A stretch of 64,000 bases of DNA from Sideroxyarcus sp045866275 (GTDB taxonomy: Bacteria; Pseudomonadota; Gammaproteobacteria; Burkholderiales; Gallionellaceae), in NCBI GenBank assembly GCA_045866275.1, contig BAAFRX010000010.1, forward strand, positions 1 to 64,000, written 5' to 3'. Position 1 is the first letter of the stretch. Each line of letters begins with the position of its first letter. The notes beneath the pieces are model-generated. The model had not been told where the DNA came from, did no database searches, and saw only the letters and a program-made list of their open reading frames with translations. Below, in pieces: positions 37,751 to 46,298 of this stretch. A program made the position numbers and the translations under genes.

Positions 37751-37783
37751 AACCCGCTCTGGCTAAAAGCTGCGCGGGTTTTT
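37751..37783 (+). terminator. Attenuator terminator before metX
   Basis: AACCCGC (37751-37757) pairs with GCGGGTT (37774-37780), followed by a run of Ts, directly between the SAM-II aptamer and the metX ribosome-binding site. It is the probable expression platform of the riboswitch. Confidence 0.8.
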
Positions 37784-37797
37784 CATTTGGAGTGGCT

Positions 37798-38931
37798 TTG
37801 AGTACTTCGGTCGGCATTGTCAAGGCGCAGCGCGCCCTTTTTGATACCCCTCTTGCCTGCAGGAGCGGTGCCGTATTGCCGCAATTCGAGCTGGTCTATG
37901 AGACCTATGGCACGCTGAATGCCGATAAATCGAATGCCATCCTCGTCTGTCACGCGCTGTCGGGACATCATCATGTCGCCGGGATTTACGCGGATGACGA
38001 AAAAAATGTCGGCTGGTGGGACAACATGATCGGTCCGGGCAAGCCGGTGGATACCGACCAGTTCTTCGTCATCGGACTGAATAATCTCGGCGGCTGCCAC
38101 GGTTCGACCGGGCCATCCAGTATCGATCCCGCCACCGGCCAACCCTACGGTTCGAGTTTTCCGATGGTGACCGTGGAAGACTGGGTCGCCTCGCAGGCGC
38201 AACTGGCCGACCGGCTTGGCATCCGCCAGTTCGCCGCCGTGATGGGGGGCAGCCTGGGCGGCATGCAGGCGATGCAGTGGGCGATCTCCTTCCCGGAGCG
38301 GGTGCGCCACGTGCTGGCGATCGCCACCGCGCCGCGCCTGACCACCGAGAACATCGCCTTCAACGACGTGGCACGCAACGCCATCCTGACCGATCCCGAT
38401 TTTCACGGCGGCGACTTCTACCAGCACGGCGTGGTCCCGACGCGCGGGCTGCGCCTGGCCCGCATGCTGGGACATATCACCTATCTTTCCGATGACGCGA
38501 TGGCCGGCAAGTTCGGGCGCGGGTTGCGTTCGGGCGAATACCAGTACGGGTACGATATCGAGTTCGAGGTCGAGTCCTACCTGCGCTATCAGGGCGACAA
38601 GTTCGCCGCCTACTTCGACGCCAACACCTATCTGCTGATGACCAAGGCACTGGATTACTTCGACCCGGCGCGGCATGCCGGGAACAATCTGGCGGCTGCC
38701 TTCGCGCCGATCCGCGCCGGTTTCCTGGTGCTGTCGTTTTCCAGCGACTGGCGCTTCTCGCCGGAGCGCTCGCGCGAGATCGTGCGCGCCCTGCTGCACA
38801 ACAAGCGCGACGTCAGCTATGCCGAAATCGCTTCGCAGCACGGCCACGATTCCTTCCTGATGGACGCGCCGCAATACTTCACCGTGGTGCGAAACTACCT
38901 GGAAAACGTGGCAAGGGAGTGCGCAGCATGA
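37798..38931 (+). CDS. metX: Homoserine O-acyltransferase
   Basis: Acylates homoserine (acetyl or succinyl; specificity cannot be read by eye) in methionine synthesis. It is an alpha/beta-hydrolase of 377 residues with HALSGHHH oxyanion region, nucleophile serine in GGSLGGMQAMQW and the catalytic D/H near SSDWRFSP and HGHDSFLMD. The TTG at 37798 is preferred because GGAG is 5 bp before it. A GTG 6 bp earlier would overlap that Shine-Dalgarno sequence. It overlaps metW, with which it forms the usual pair. Confidence 0.95.
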   Translation: MSTSVGIVKAQRALFDTPLACRSGAVLPQFELVYETYGTLNADKSNAILVCHALSGHHHVAGIYADDEKNVGWWDNMIGPGKPVDTDQFFVIGLNNLGGCHGSTGPSSIDPATGQPYGSSFPMVTVEDWVASQAQLADRLGIRQFAAVMGGSLGGMQAMQWAISFPERVRHVLAIATAPRLTTENIAFNDVARNAILTDPDFHGGDFYQHGVVPTRGLRLARMLGHITYLSDDAMAGKFGRGLRSGEYQYGYDIEFEVESYLRYQGDKFAAYFDANTYLLMTKALDYFDPARHAGNNLAAAFAPIRAGFLVLSFSSDWRFSPERSREIVRALLHNKRDVSYAEIASQHGHDSFLMDAPQYFTVVRNYLENVARECAA

Positions 38932-39530
38932 GTCCGGCCATCATCCAATCCCGTCCCGATTTGGCCGCCATCGCCGCCTGGGTTCCGCAAGGCTCATCCG
39001 TGCTCGACCTGGGTTGCGGCGACGGCAGTCTGCTGCGCTACCTGCGCGAAACGCGCGCGGTGCGCGGCTACGGCGTGGAGATCGCCGCCGCCAATATCGC
39101 CGCCTGCATCGCCAACGGCGTGAATGTGATCCAGAACGATCTGGATCACGGACTGGCGGACTTCGAGAGCGCCTCTTTCGATTGCGTCATCCTGTCGCAG
39201 ACGCTGCAAGCCACGCGCCATACCGAGACCTTGATGAACGAGATCGTCAGAGTCGGGCGTGAAGGCATCATCAGCTTTCCGAACTTCGGCTACTGGAAGA
39301 ACCGCTTGCAGATCATCAACGGCCACATGCCGGTGTCGAGACAGTTGCCTTACCAGTGGTATGACACGCCCAATGTGCACCTGTGCACCTTGAACGATTT
39401 CGAGCTGCTGTGCGACCACCTGCGGATCCGCATCCTGGGTCGTCATGTGATGAACGAGCGCGGCGACGTCAACCTGCTGCCTAACCTGCGCGGCAGCGTG
39501 GCGGTGTATCGCTTCAAGCGCGAGGCATGA
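38928..39530 (+). CDS. metW: Methionine biosynthesis protein MetW
   Basis: A 200-residue SAM-dependent methyltransferase-like protein that partners MetX. Motif I is SVLDLGCGDGSLL, followed by NDLDHGLADF and VILSQTLQATRH. The ATG at 38928 overlaps the metX stop (ATGA) and has AAGGGA upstream. The exact catalytic role of MetW is not settled; it is thought to stabilise or activate MetX. Confidence 0.93.
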   Translation: MSPAIIQSRPDLAAIAAWVPQGSSVLDLGCGDGSLLRYLRETRAVRGYGVEIAAANIAACIANGVNVIQNDLDHGLADFESASFDCVILSQTLQATRHTETLMNEIVRVGREGIISFPNFGYWKNRLQIINGHMPVSRQLPYQWYDTPNVHLCTLNDFELLCDHLRIRILGRHVMNERGDVNLLPNLRGSVAVYRFKREA

Positions 39531-40786
39531 GCGTCTGGCAACAGTTGTTCACCAAACGCATGTTGATATGCGTGTTCACGGGTTTTGCTTCCGGCTTGCC
39601 GCTGTTCCTGCTGTTCAATCTGGTGCCGGCGTGGCTGCGCAGCGAGCAGGTGGACCTCAAGACCATCGGCCTGTTCGCGCTGATCCAGTTCCCCTACACG
39701 TGGAAGTTCATCTGGTCACCGTTCCTCGATCGGTATGTCGTGCCGGTGCTGGGGCGGCGACGCGGCTGGATGCTGCTGACACAGATCGGCCTGTTGGCGA
39801 CCATCGCCGCCATGGGCGGCTTCTCGCCGGGCAGCGACCTGGTCGCCATCGCCTGGATCGCTACTCTGCTGGCGGTGTTGAGCGCCACCCAGGACATCGT
39901 GCTGGATGCCTACCGGCGCGAATTGTTGAGTGATGTAGAACTCGGCCTGGGCAACGCCATCCACGTCAACGCCTACCGCATCGCCGGACTGGTGCCGGGT
40001 TCGCTGTCGCTGATCCTTGCCGACTTTTTGCCGTGGAGCACGGTGTTCATCATCACCGCGCTGTTCATGCTGCCCGGCATCGCCATGACGCTGATGGTGA
40101 GCGAACCGCACCGCGCCACGCCGCCCAGGACCCTGCGCGAGGCTGTGGTCGAACCGTTCCATGAATTCATCACCCGCAACGGCTGGAACAGCGCACTGCT
40201 GGTACTGGCGTTCCTGCTGTTCTACAAGCTGGGCGACAGCATGTGCACTGCGCTGGCGACACCGTTCTATCTCGACATGGGTTTTTCCAAGACCGACATC
40301 GGCCTGATCGCCAAGAATGCCGGCCTTTGGCCGTCGATTATCGGCGGCCTGCTGGGCGGACTGTGGATGGTGAAGATCGGCATCAACCGCGCGCTGTGGC
40401 TGTTCGGCGTGGTGCAGATCGTGTCCATCTTCGGCTTTGCCTGGCTTGCCTCGCACGGCCACTTCGACACCATCGGCGTCGCCGAGCGCGCCCAGCTCGC
40501 CATCGTGATCGGCCTCGAAGCGTTGGGTGTAGGTTTAGGCACCGTCGCCTTCGTCGCCTTCATCGCCCGCACTACCCACCCCGCCTACACCGCCACCCAG
40601 TTCGCCCTGTTCACCAGCCTGATGGCCATCCCGCGCACCTTCGCCAACGCGGCGACGGGCTGGCTGGTGGAAAGCATGGGGTGGACGATGTTCTTTTTAT
40701 TGTGTGCGGTGCTGGCGATACCGGGAATGGTGTTGTTGCTGAAGGTTGCACCGTGGGGTGAAGCCGGAAACGGTGTGCAGATATGA
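39527..40786 (+). CDS. ampG: AmpG family muropeptide MFS transporter
   Basis: A 419-residue 12-helix major facilitator protein. The beginning, KRMLICVFTGFASGLPLFLLF, split after a loop, and the segment FPYTWKFIWSPFLDRY are hallmarks of AmpG, which imports anhydro-muropeptides for peptidoglycan recycling. It overlaps metW by 4 bp (ATGA), and the first polysaccharide gene overlaps its own end by 4 bp, so the met and glycan operons may be transcriptionally joined. Confidence 0.92.
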   Translation: MSVWQQLFTKRMLICVFTGFASGLPLFLLFNLVPAWLRSEQVDLKTIGLFALIQFPYTWKFIWSPFLDRYVVPVLGRRRGWMLLTQIGLLATIAAMGGFSPGSDLVAIAWIATLLAVLSATQDIVLDAYRRELLSDVELGLGNAIHVNAYRIAGLVPGSLSLILADFLPWSTVFIITALFMLPGIAMTLMVSEPHRATPPRTLREAVVEPFHEFITRNGWNSALLVLAFLLFYKLGDSMCTALATPFYLDMGFSKTDIGLIAKNAGLWPSIIGGLLGGLWMVKIGINRALWLFGVVQIVSIFGFAWLASHGHFDTIGVAERAQLAIVIGLEALGVGLGTVAFVAFIARTTHPAYTATQFALFTSLMAIPRTFANAATGWLVESMGWTMFFLLCAVLAIPGMVLLLKVAPWGEAGNGVQI

Positions 40787-41652
40787 TGCATCGTCACCTG
40801 AATCCAGTGGGCATGACGCCTCCCCTTATTACCATTATCATTGCGGCCCTTAACAACAAGAAAACCTTGCAGCACTGTATTGACAGTGTGGCGCGGCAAA
40901 CGTATCCCAACAAGGAGCTGATTGTTATCGATGGCGGCTCTACCGATGGCACGGTCGATCTGCTGGAGGCCAACCGGGAGCAAATCCGAACCTGGATTTC
41001 AGAGCCGGACCGCGGGATCTATAACGCCTGGAACAAGGGCTTGGCACGGGCACAAGGCGAGTGGATATGCTTTCTGGGCGCAGACGATTATTTTTGGGAT
41101 GGACGGGTGCTGGAGCGGGAGGCTGCACAACTGGAAACACTGCCCTCTGACATCCGCGTGGCCTACGGTCGAATCATGCTGCTTAACAATGAAGGCGTTA
41201 CGCTTTACCCGGTTGGAGCGCCGTGGGAAAAAATAAAAGGGCGCTTCAGGCAGATCATGTGCATTCCCCATCCGGGCGCAATGCACCGGCGCAGCATTTT
41301 TGAGCGGCATGGCCAATTTGATGAAACATTCCGCATTGCGGGCGATTATGAATTGCTGCTGCGCGAACTGAACGAGGCCGATGCCTTTTTTATGCCGGAC
41401 ATCATCACGGTCGCAATGCGACAAGGCGGCATCAGCAGCACCCCGGCAAATTCCCTGCGGCAATTGCGCGAGGTCAGGCGCGCGCAGCGGATGCATGGCC
41501 ACTATTTGCCGGGACGGTTCTGGCTGATGGCGGCGGTGCTGGTGTATCTGCGGTTAATCGTGTGGAAATTACTGGGCGAGCGGGTAGCACGAAAAGCACT
41601 TGACTGGGGCCGGCGCATGCTGGGCTTGCCTCCGTTCTGGACATGCACATGA
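40783..41652 (+). CDS. Family 2 glycosyltransferase
   Basis: A 289-residue GT-A enzyme (WcaA type). N-terminal LITIIIAALNNKKTLQHCIDS, split at the loop, VIDGGSTDGT and the DxD-like FLGADDYFWDG are visible. A C-terminal amphipathic or membrane-associated segment (LMAAVLVYLRLIVWKLL) follows. It adds a sugar to the surface glycan; donor and acceptor unknown. A 188-bp gap after it contains only a 38-codon open frame that I cannot assign. Confidence 0.9.
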   Translation: MMHRHLNPVGMTPPLITIIIAALNNKKTLQHCIDSVARQTYPNKELIVIDGGSTDGTVDLLEANREQIRTWISEPDRGIYNAWNKGLARAQGEWICFLGADDYFWDGRVLEREAAQLETLPSDIRVAYGRIMLLNNEGVTLYPVGAPWEKIKGRFRQIMCIPHPGAMHRRSIFERHGQFDETFRIAGDYELLLRELNEADAFFMPDIITVAMRQGGISSTPANSLRQLREVRRAQRMHGHYLPGRFWLMAAVLVYLRLIVWKLLGERVARKALDWGRRMLGLPPFWTCT

Positions 41653-41840
41653 TGGGGAAATCACGCTGTTCCGGTGCGTGTGGTGATTCCCTGCTTTCGC
41701 TGCGCCGCAAGGAATCGGGTCCGGCGCGCGCATGACGGCGGGATTTCTTCAGGCCAGGGTGCCAAAATACGGGTGCCTGCGTGCGAAGGTCGAGGCATTG
41801 CAGCACGAAGCAGCGCAAAAAGTTTTGCGGGAGCAAGCGC

Positions 41841-42464
41841 ATGAGTGAAGCGCCAAACAAATCATCCGGCAACGTCGTCTGGCATCACGCCACCGTCACC
41901 CGCGCGCGGCGCGAAGCCCAAAACGGTCATTGCGGCGCGATCATTTGGTTCACCGGCCTGTCCGGTGCCGGCAAATCCACGCTCGCCCACGCCGTCGAAG
42001 AAGAACTGCATCGGCGCGGATGCCGCACCTTCGTGCTGGACGGCGACAACGTGCGGCACGGCCTGTGCGGCGACCTTGGATTTTCTGAAAAAGACCGTAT
42101 CGAAAACATCCGCCGCGTGGGCGAAGTCGCCAAGCTCTTCATGGAAGCCGGCATCATCGTGCTCACCGCCTTCATCTCGCCGTTCCGCGCTGACCGCGAG
42201 CGGGTGCGCGGCATGGTCGAGCATGGCGACTTCATGGAAATCTATTGCGAAGCACCGCTGGAAGTCTGCGAGACGCGCGACGTCAAGGGGCTGTACAAAA
42301 AAGCACGGGCTGGGTTGATCAGCGACTTCACCGGCATCTCTTCGCCCTACGAACCCCCATCGAGTCCGGAACTCACGGTCGCTACCGGCAAGGCAGAGCT
42401 CGATGCCTGCGTGCAACAGGTGCTCGGCAACATGATCCACCGCAGCATCCTGAAACAGGATTGA
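41841..42464 (+). CDS. cysC: Adenylyl-sulfate (APS) kinase
   Basis: Phosphorylates APS to PAPS, the universal sulfate donor. 207 residues: P-loop GLSGAGKST, the substrate loop DGDNVRHGLCGDLGFS, RVGEVAKLF, FISPFRADRE and the KGLYKKARAG lid. The ATG at 41841 with GGGAG upstream is preferred over earlier in-frame starts. No sulfate adenylyltransferase is nearby. Placement in a glycan cluster with a sulfotransferase three genes later implies PAPS for polysaccharide sulfation rather than assimilation. Confidence 0.94.
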   Translation: MSEAPNKSSGNVVWHHATVTRARREAQNGHCGAIIWFTGLSGAGKSTLAHAVEEELHRRGCRTFVLDGDNVRHGLCGDLGFSEKDRIENIRRVGEVAKLFMEAGIIVLTAFISPFRADRERVRGMVEHGDFMEIYCEAPLEVCETRDVKGLYKKARAGLISDFTGISSPYEPPSSPELTVATGKAELDACVQQVLGNMIHRSILKQD

Positions 42465-42471
42465 ATCCAGC

Positions 42472-43647
42472 ATGAAGAACATCTCCACTGCGGCCGACCT
42501 GGCCATCAACGGCGCATCACCCGCATTCGACCAGCCTCTGCATGTCGGCCGCCCCAACATCGGCGACCGCGAAGCCTTTCTCAAATATGCCGGCGAGATG
42601 TTCGACCGCCGCTGGCTCTCCAACAACGGCCCGCTGGTGCAGGAATTCGAGCGCAAGGTCGCCGATTACCACGGCGTCAGGCACTGCATCACCATGTGCA
42701 ACGGCACCGTCGCGCTGGAGATTGCCATCCGCGCGCTGGGCATGGAGGGCGAAGTCATCGTTCCCTCCTACACCTTCATCGCGACCGCACACTCCTTGAG
42801 CTGGCAAGGCATCACTCCGGTGTTCGCCGACATCGACCCCGACACGCACTGCCTCGACCCGCAAGTCGTGCGCCGCATGATCACACTGCGCACCACCGGC
42901 ATCATCGGCGTCCACCTCTGGGGGCGGCCCGCTCCGGTGGAAGCGCTGCAACAGATCGCCGACGAGCACGGCCTGCAGCTGATGTTCGACGCAGCCCACG
43001 CCTTCGGCTGTTCGCACCGCGGCACCATGGTCGGCAACTTCGGTCGCTGCGAAGTGCTCAGTTTCCATGCAACCAAGTTCTTCAACACCTTCGAGGGTGG
43101 CGCGATCCTGACCAACGATGACGAGCTCGCCGAGAAGATGCGCCTGATGCGCAACTTCGGCTTTGCCGGCCTCGACAACGTCATCCACATGGGCACCAAC
43201 GGCAAGATGATCGAGGTGGCCGCCGCCATGGGACTGGTCAACCTCGAATCCATCGATAGTGTCATCCAGGCCAACCAACGCAACCACGAGACCTACCGCG
43301 CCCACCTTTCCGGATTGCCGGGCATCAGCCTGCGCGGCTTCGATCCGACCGAGCGCAACAACTACCAGTATGTGGTGATGGAGGTGGCCGAGGGCTGTCC
43401 CGTCTCGCGCGACCGCCTCATCGAGGTGCTGCACGCCGAGAACATCCTGGCGCGCAAATATTTCTGGCCGGGCTGCCACAACATGAAGCCCTACCGCGAG
43501 CTCTATCCCCATGCCGGCTTGGTCCTGCCGAATACCAACCTCGTTGCCGAACGCGTCATCGTCCTGCCCACTGGCACCACCATGCGCCAAGAGATGGTGG
43601 AAACGGTGGCTGCCGTGATCCGCACCTCGGTAAAAGGGCGCGCATGA
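42472..43647 (+). CDS. DegT/DnrJ/EryC1/StrS family aminotransferase
   Basis: A 391-residue PLP-dependent sugar aminotransferase. The PLP lysine is K202 in SFHATKFFNTFEGG. Other motifs are NNGPLVQEFE, CNGTVALEIA, VPSYTFIATAHS and FDAAHAFG. It converts a nucleotide-linked keto sugar to an amino sugar. It overlaps the WbqC gene by 4 bp, and the pair may make and acylate or otherwise modify one sugar. Confidence 0.92.
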   Translation: MKNISTAADLAINGASPAFDQPLHVGRPNIGDREAFLKYAGEMFDRRWLSNNGPLVQEFERKVADYHGVRHCITMCNGTVALEIAIRALGMEGEVIVPSYTFIATAHSLSWQGITPVFADIDPDTHCLDPQVVRRMITLRTTGIIGVHLWGRPAPVEALQQIADEHGLQLMFDAAHAFGCSHRGTMVGNFGRCEVLSFHATKFFNTFEGGAILTNDDELAEKMRLMRNFGFAGLDNVIHMGTNGKMIEVAAAMGLVNLESIDSVIQANQRNHETYRAHLSGLPGISLRGFDPTERNNYQYVVMEVAEGCPVSRDRLIEVLHAENILARKYFWPGCHNMKPYRELYPHAGLVLPNTNLVAERVIVLPTGTTMRQEMVETVAAVIRTSVKGRA

Positions 43648-44330
43648 AGCTCGCCATCATGCAGCCTTACCTGTTCCCCTATCTGGGATACTTCCAGCTC
43701 ATCCACGCGGTGGATGCGTTCGTGGTGTATGACGATGTCAATTACATCAAGGGCGGGTGGATCAATCGCAATTACATCCTCGCCAACGGCGACAGGCAAC
43801 TCATCACCCTGCCGCTACAAGGGGCCAGCCCGAACAAGCTCATCAACCAGGTCGAGGCCGGTGGCCCGCACAAGATCCTGCAAAGCCTGCGCCACAGCTA
43901 TGGCAAGGCACCGCACTTCGATGCCGTCTTTCCCCTGCTCGAAGACATCCTCGCGCAGACCGAAAAGAACCTGGCCCGCTTCCTCGATTACCAATTGCGC
44001 CGCATCTGCAACCACCTCGGCCTGCGCCCGCAATGGCACATCTCCTCTGCGCTGGACAAGGACAACGGGCTGCGCGGACAGGACAAGGTCCTTTCCATCT
44101 GCGAAGAACTGGGAGCCACGCACTACATCAACGTCCCCGGCGGCAAGGCGCTGTACGATCAGCCGTCGTTCGCCGCACGTGGGCTGCAGCTCTCCTTCAT
44201 CCAGCCGAGGGCAGTGAGTTACCGCCAGTTCGGCACGGGGTTCGTCCCCAGCCTTTCCATCATTGATGTGATGATGTTCAACGACCGCGAACAATGCGCA
44301 AGATTGCTTGAGGAGTATGACCTTGTCTGA
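43644..44330 (+). CDS. WbqC-like family protein
   Basis: A 228-residue protein of the WbqC family, found in O-antigen clusters. The start MKLAIMQPYLFPYLGYFQLI, with a break after LFPY, and the segments YDDVNYIKGGWINRN and NVPGGKALYD are typical. The histidine- and aspartate-rich N-terminal core resembles nucleotide or sugar-modifying enzymes, but the reaction is unknown. Overlaps with both neighbours imply an operon. Confidence 0.9.
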   Translation: MKLAIMQPYLFPYLGYFQLIHAVDAFVVYDDVNYIKGGWINRNYILANGDRQLITLPLQGASPNKLINQVEAGGPHKILQSLRHSYGKAPHFDAVFPLLEDILAQTEKNLARFLDYQLRRICNHLGLRPQWHISSALDKDNGLRGQDKVLSICEELGATHYINVPGGKALYDQPSFAARGLQLSFIQPRAVSYRQFGTGFVPSLSIIDVMMFNDREQCARLLEEYDLV

Positions 44331-45300
44331 AGGCCAGGCGCCGCCGATAGGGGGGTATTTTGAACTGGAGATTCCTGCCAGACGGGAGTTGCCACATGCC
44401 GGATTGCGGTATTACCAGTCGGCAAGGGCAGCCTTTCTGGCGTTGCTGCGCGCGGGGAGGCCGACAAGGATCTGGATGCCCAGATATATCTGCAATGCCA
44501 TGCTCGCCCCGCTGGAAAACGTCGGCATCGAATATGCTTGGTATGACCTGACCGATGAGCTGGAGGTCGGCCCAGGGGTGAGACTGGCGAATGGCGAATG
44601 GCTGTTGTATGTGAATTATTTCGGGGTGTGCGGCGCGAAGGTCGATGCATTGTTGCATCGATTCTCGCCAGCACAGATCGTGCTGGATTATTCGCAATCG
44701 TTCTTCTCACCTCCTCACGGACAAGCCTTGGCTACTATCTACTCACCAAGGAAGTTCTTTGGAGTTCCTGATGGCGGATTGCTCTACAGCCAGATTCCAA
44801 TTTCATCCCCAGATGAAGTCGATGTCGCATCATTTGCCAGAACGGAGCACTTGATAAAGCGTCTGGGCGACTCCCCAGAGGCCGGGTATGCGGCGTACCA
44901 GCGAGCGGAAGAGAGCTTGGCTGACCTAGAACCTAGAACGATGTCTCGCTTGAGCGAACGCATCCTTGCTTCGGTCGATTTCGAATCCGTGCGCCGGATA
45001 CGCAAAGAGAATTTCAAACTGCTTCATAACCGGTTGGGGGATGATGGCGGCCTGCTGGCGGAAATGGATGAGAGGGATGTTCCTTTATGCTATCCCTATC
45101 AAGCAAGGGATGTCGGACTCCGGCATCGTCTCATCAGCAACCGGATATTTGTGGCGACCTATTGGGGTGATGCACTCGACAGACTGACGCCCGACAGGGC
45201 AGACAGGCTGGTCAGGAACATGTTTCCCCTGCCCATCGATCAGAGGTACGGCGTAGCAGATATGGAACGCATATCGGCCATCATATTGGATAAGGCATGA
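44317..45300 (+). CDS. Divergent PLP-fold (DegT-like) protein
   Basis: A 327-residue protein with a type I aminotransferase fold by pattern. YYQSARAAFLALLRAG resembles the phosphate-binding start, IWMPRYICNAML the early strand, VLDYSQSFF the Asp-containing strand, and IYSPRKFFGVPDGG contains a candidate Schiff-base lysine K146. It is much shorter and more divergent than the upstream DegT protein. The start is uncertain: ATG 44317 is used, but GAGGAG fits better with a TTG at 44323. It overlaps WbqC by 14 bp. Function inferred from fold only. Confidence 0.75.
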   Translation: MTLSEGQAPPIGGYFELEIPARRELPHAGLRYYQSARAAFLALLRAGRPTRIWMPRYICNAMLAPLENVGIEYAWYDLTDELEVGPGVRLANGEWLLYVNYFGVCGAKVDALLHRFSPAQIVLDYSQSFFSPPHGQALATIYSPRKFFGVPDGGLLYSQIPISSPDEVDVASFARTEHLIKRLGDSPEAGYAAYQRAEESLADLEPRTMSRLSERILASVDFESVRRIRKENFKLLHNRLGDDGGLLAEMDERDVPLCYPYQARDVGLRHRLISNRIFVATYWGDALDRLTPDRADRLVRNMFPLPIDQRYGVADMERISAIILDKA

Positions 45301-46298
45301 GCGAAAAACACAGCACCGAAACAGGGAGAACGGCGTCTTTCTCCAGAAATACCGGATTGGAGTCCCTGTTGAAGGACATCAATTCGAACCTGTGGCTTTC
45401 CGAGGAAACACTGCTGGAACAGCAGGGTGGCTTGCAGCACCCGGTGATATTAGTGATGGGGCCGATGCGTAGCGGCACTACCCTGTTCATGCAATGGCTC
45501 GCCAACACAGGCCTCGTCGCCTATCCGACCAACCTGCTGTCGCGCTTCTATCAGGCACCCATTATCGGGGCCAAGATACAACTGCTGCTGACCGACCCGC
45601 GCTTCAATTTCCGCGACGAACTGGGCGAGTTCGTACAGCAGGCCGAGTACCGTTCCGAGAACGGCAAGACCAAAGGCGTGCTGGCCCCCAACGAATTCTG
45701 GTATTTCTGGCGACGATTTTTGGCCGAACCGGGCCGCGATGTCTGGACGGACGAAGAGTTGAGGCAAAGCATGGAGACGCGCACCATGCTGGCTGAGCTG
45801 GCAGGCATGATGCAGGTGTTCCAGAAGCCGTTCGCGGCCAAGGGCATGCTGTTCAACTACAACATCCCTTTCCTTGATTCAGTACTCGACAAGGTGTTGT
45901 TCGTTCAGATCAAGCGCGACCCGGTGGCGAACGTCGCCTCGGTGCTGGATGCGCGCAAGCGCCAGCTCGGTAGCGAAGAGGCGTGGTACTCGTTCAAGAT
46001 CCCCGAGTACGAAACCCTGAAAGATCTTGATCCTGTCATGCAGGCTGCGGGACAAGTCCACTACATCAACCGGGCAGTCGAGGCTGGCTTGGAAGTGGTC
46101 GCGGAAAACAGAAAACTGGTCGTGCAATATGAGGATTTCTGCGAAGCGCCGGAAGAATATTTCAACTTGCTGATGCAGAAGCTCAGATTTGCTGGAGAAA
46201 GCTATCAGGGCGAAGCGAGATTCAGAGTGACGAAAGATACCGATGTGCCGCATGCAAGGGAAATCGAGGCGACTCTGGCGGGGTACGTGAAAGTATGA
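45297..46298 (+). CDS. Sulfotransferase family protein
   Basis: A 333-residue enzyme with the 5'-phosphosulfate-binding motif ILVMGPMRSGTTLFMQWL and the later 3'-phosphate segment VLFVQIKRDPVANVAS. It should transfer sulfate from PAPS to a glycan or lipid acceptor. The presence of cysC four genes earlier gives a local PAPS source. It overlaps both neighbours by 4 bp. Acceptor unknown. Confidence 0.88.
   Translation: MSEKHSTETGRTASFSRNTGLESLLKDINSNLWLSEETLLEQQGGLQHPVILVMGPMRSGTTLFMQWLANTGLVAYPTNLLSRFYQAPIIGAKIQLLLTDPRFNFRDELGEFVQQAEYRSENGKTKGVLAPNEFWYFWRRFLAEPGRDVWTDEELRQSMETRTMLAELAGMMQVFQKPFAAKGMLFNYNIPFLDSVLDKVLFVQIKRDPVANVASVLDARKRQLGSEEAWYSFKIPEYETLKDLDPVMQAAGQVHYINRAVEAGLEVVAENRKLVVQYEDFCEAPEEYFNLLMQKLRFAGESYQGEARFRVTKDTDVPHAREIEATLAGYVKV

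Noticed and set aside
41732..41847. 38-codon open frame (MTAGFLQARVPKYG...) between the first glycosyltransferase and cysC
   Set aside because: Too short, no recognised family and no clear ribosome-binding site. It could be a remnant, but nothing supports a call.
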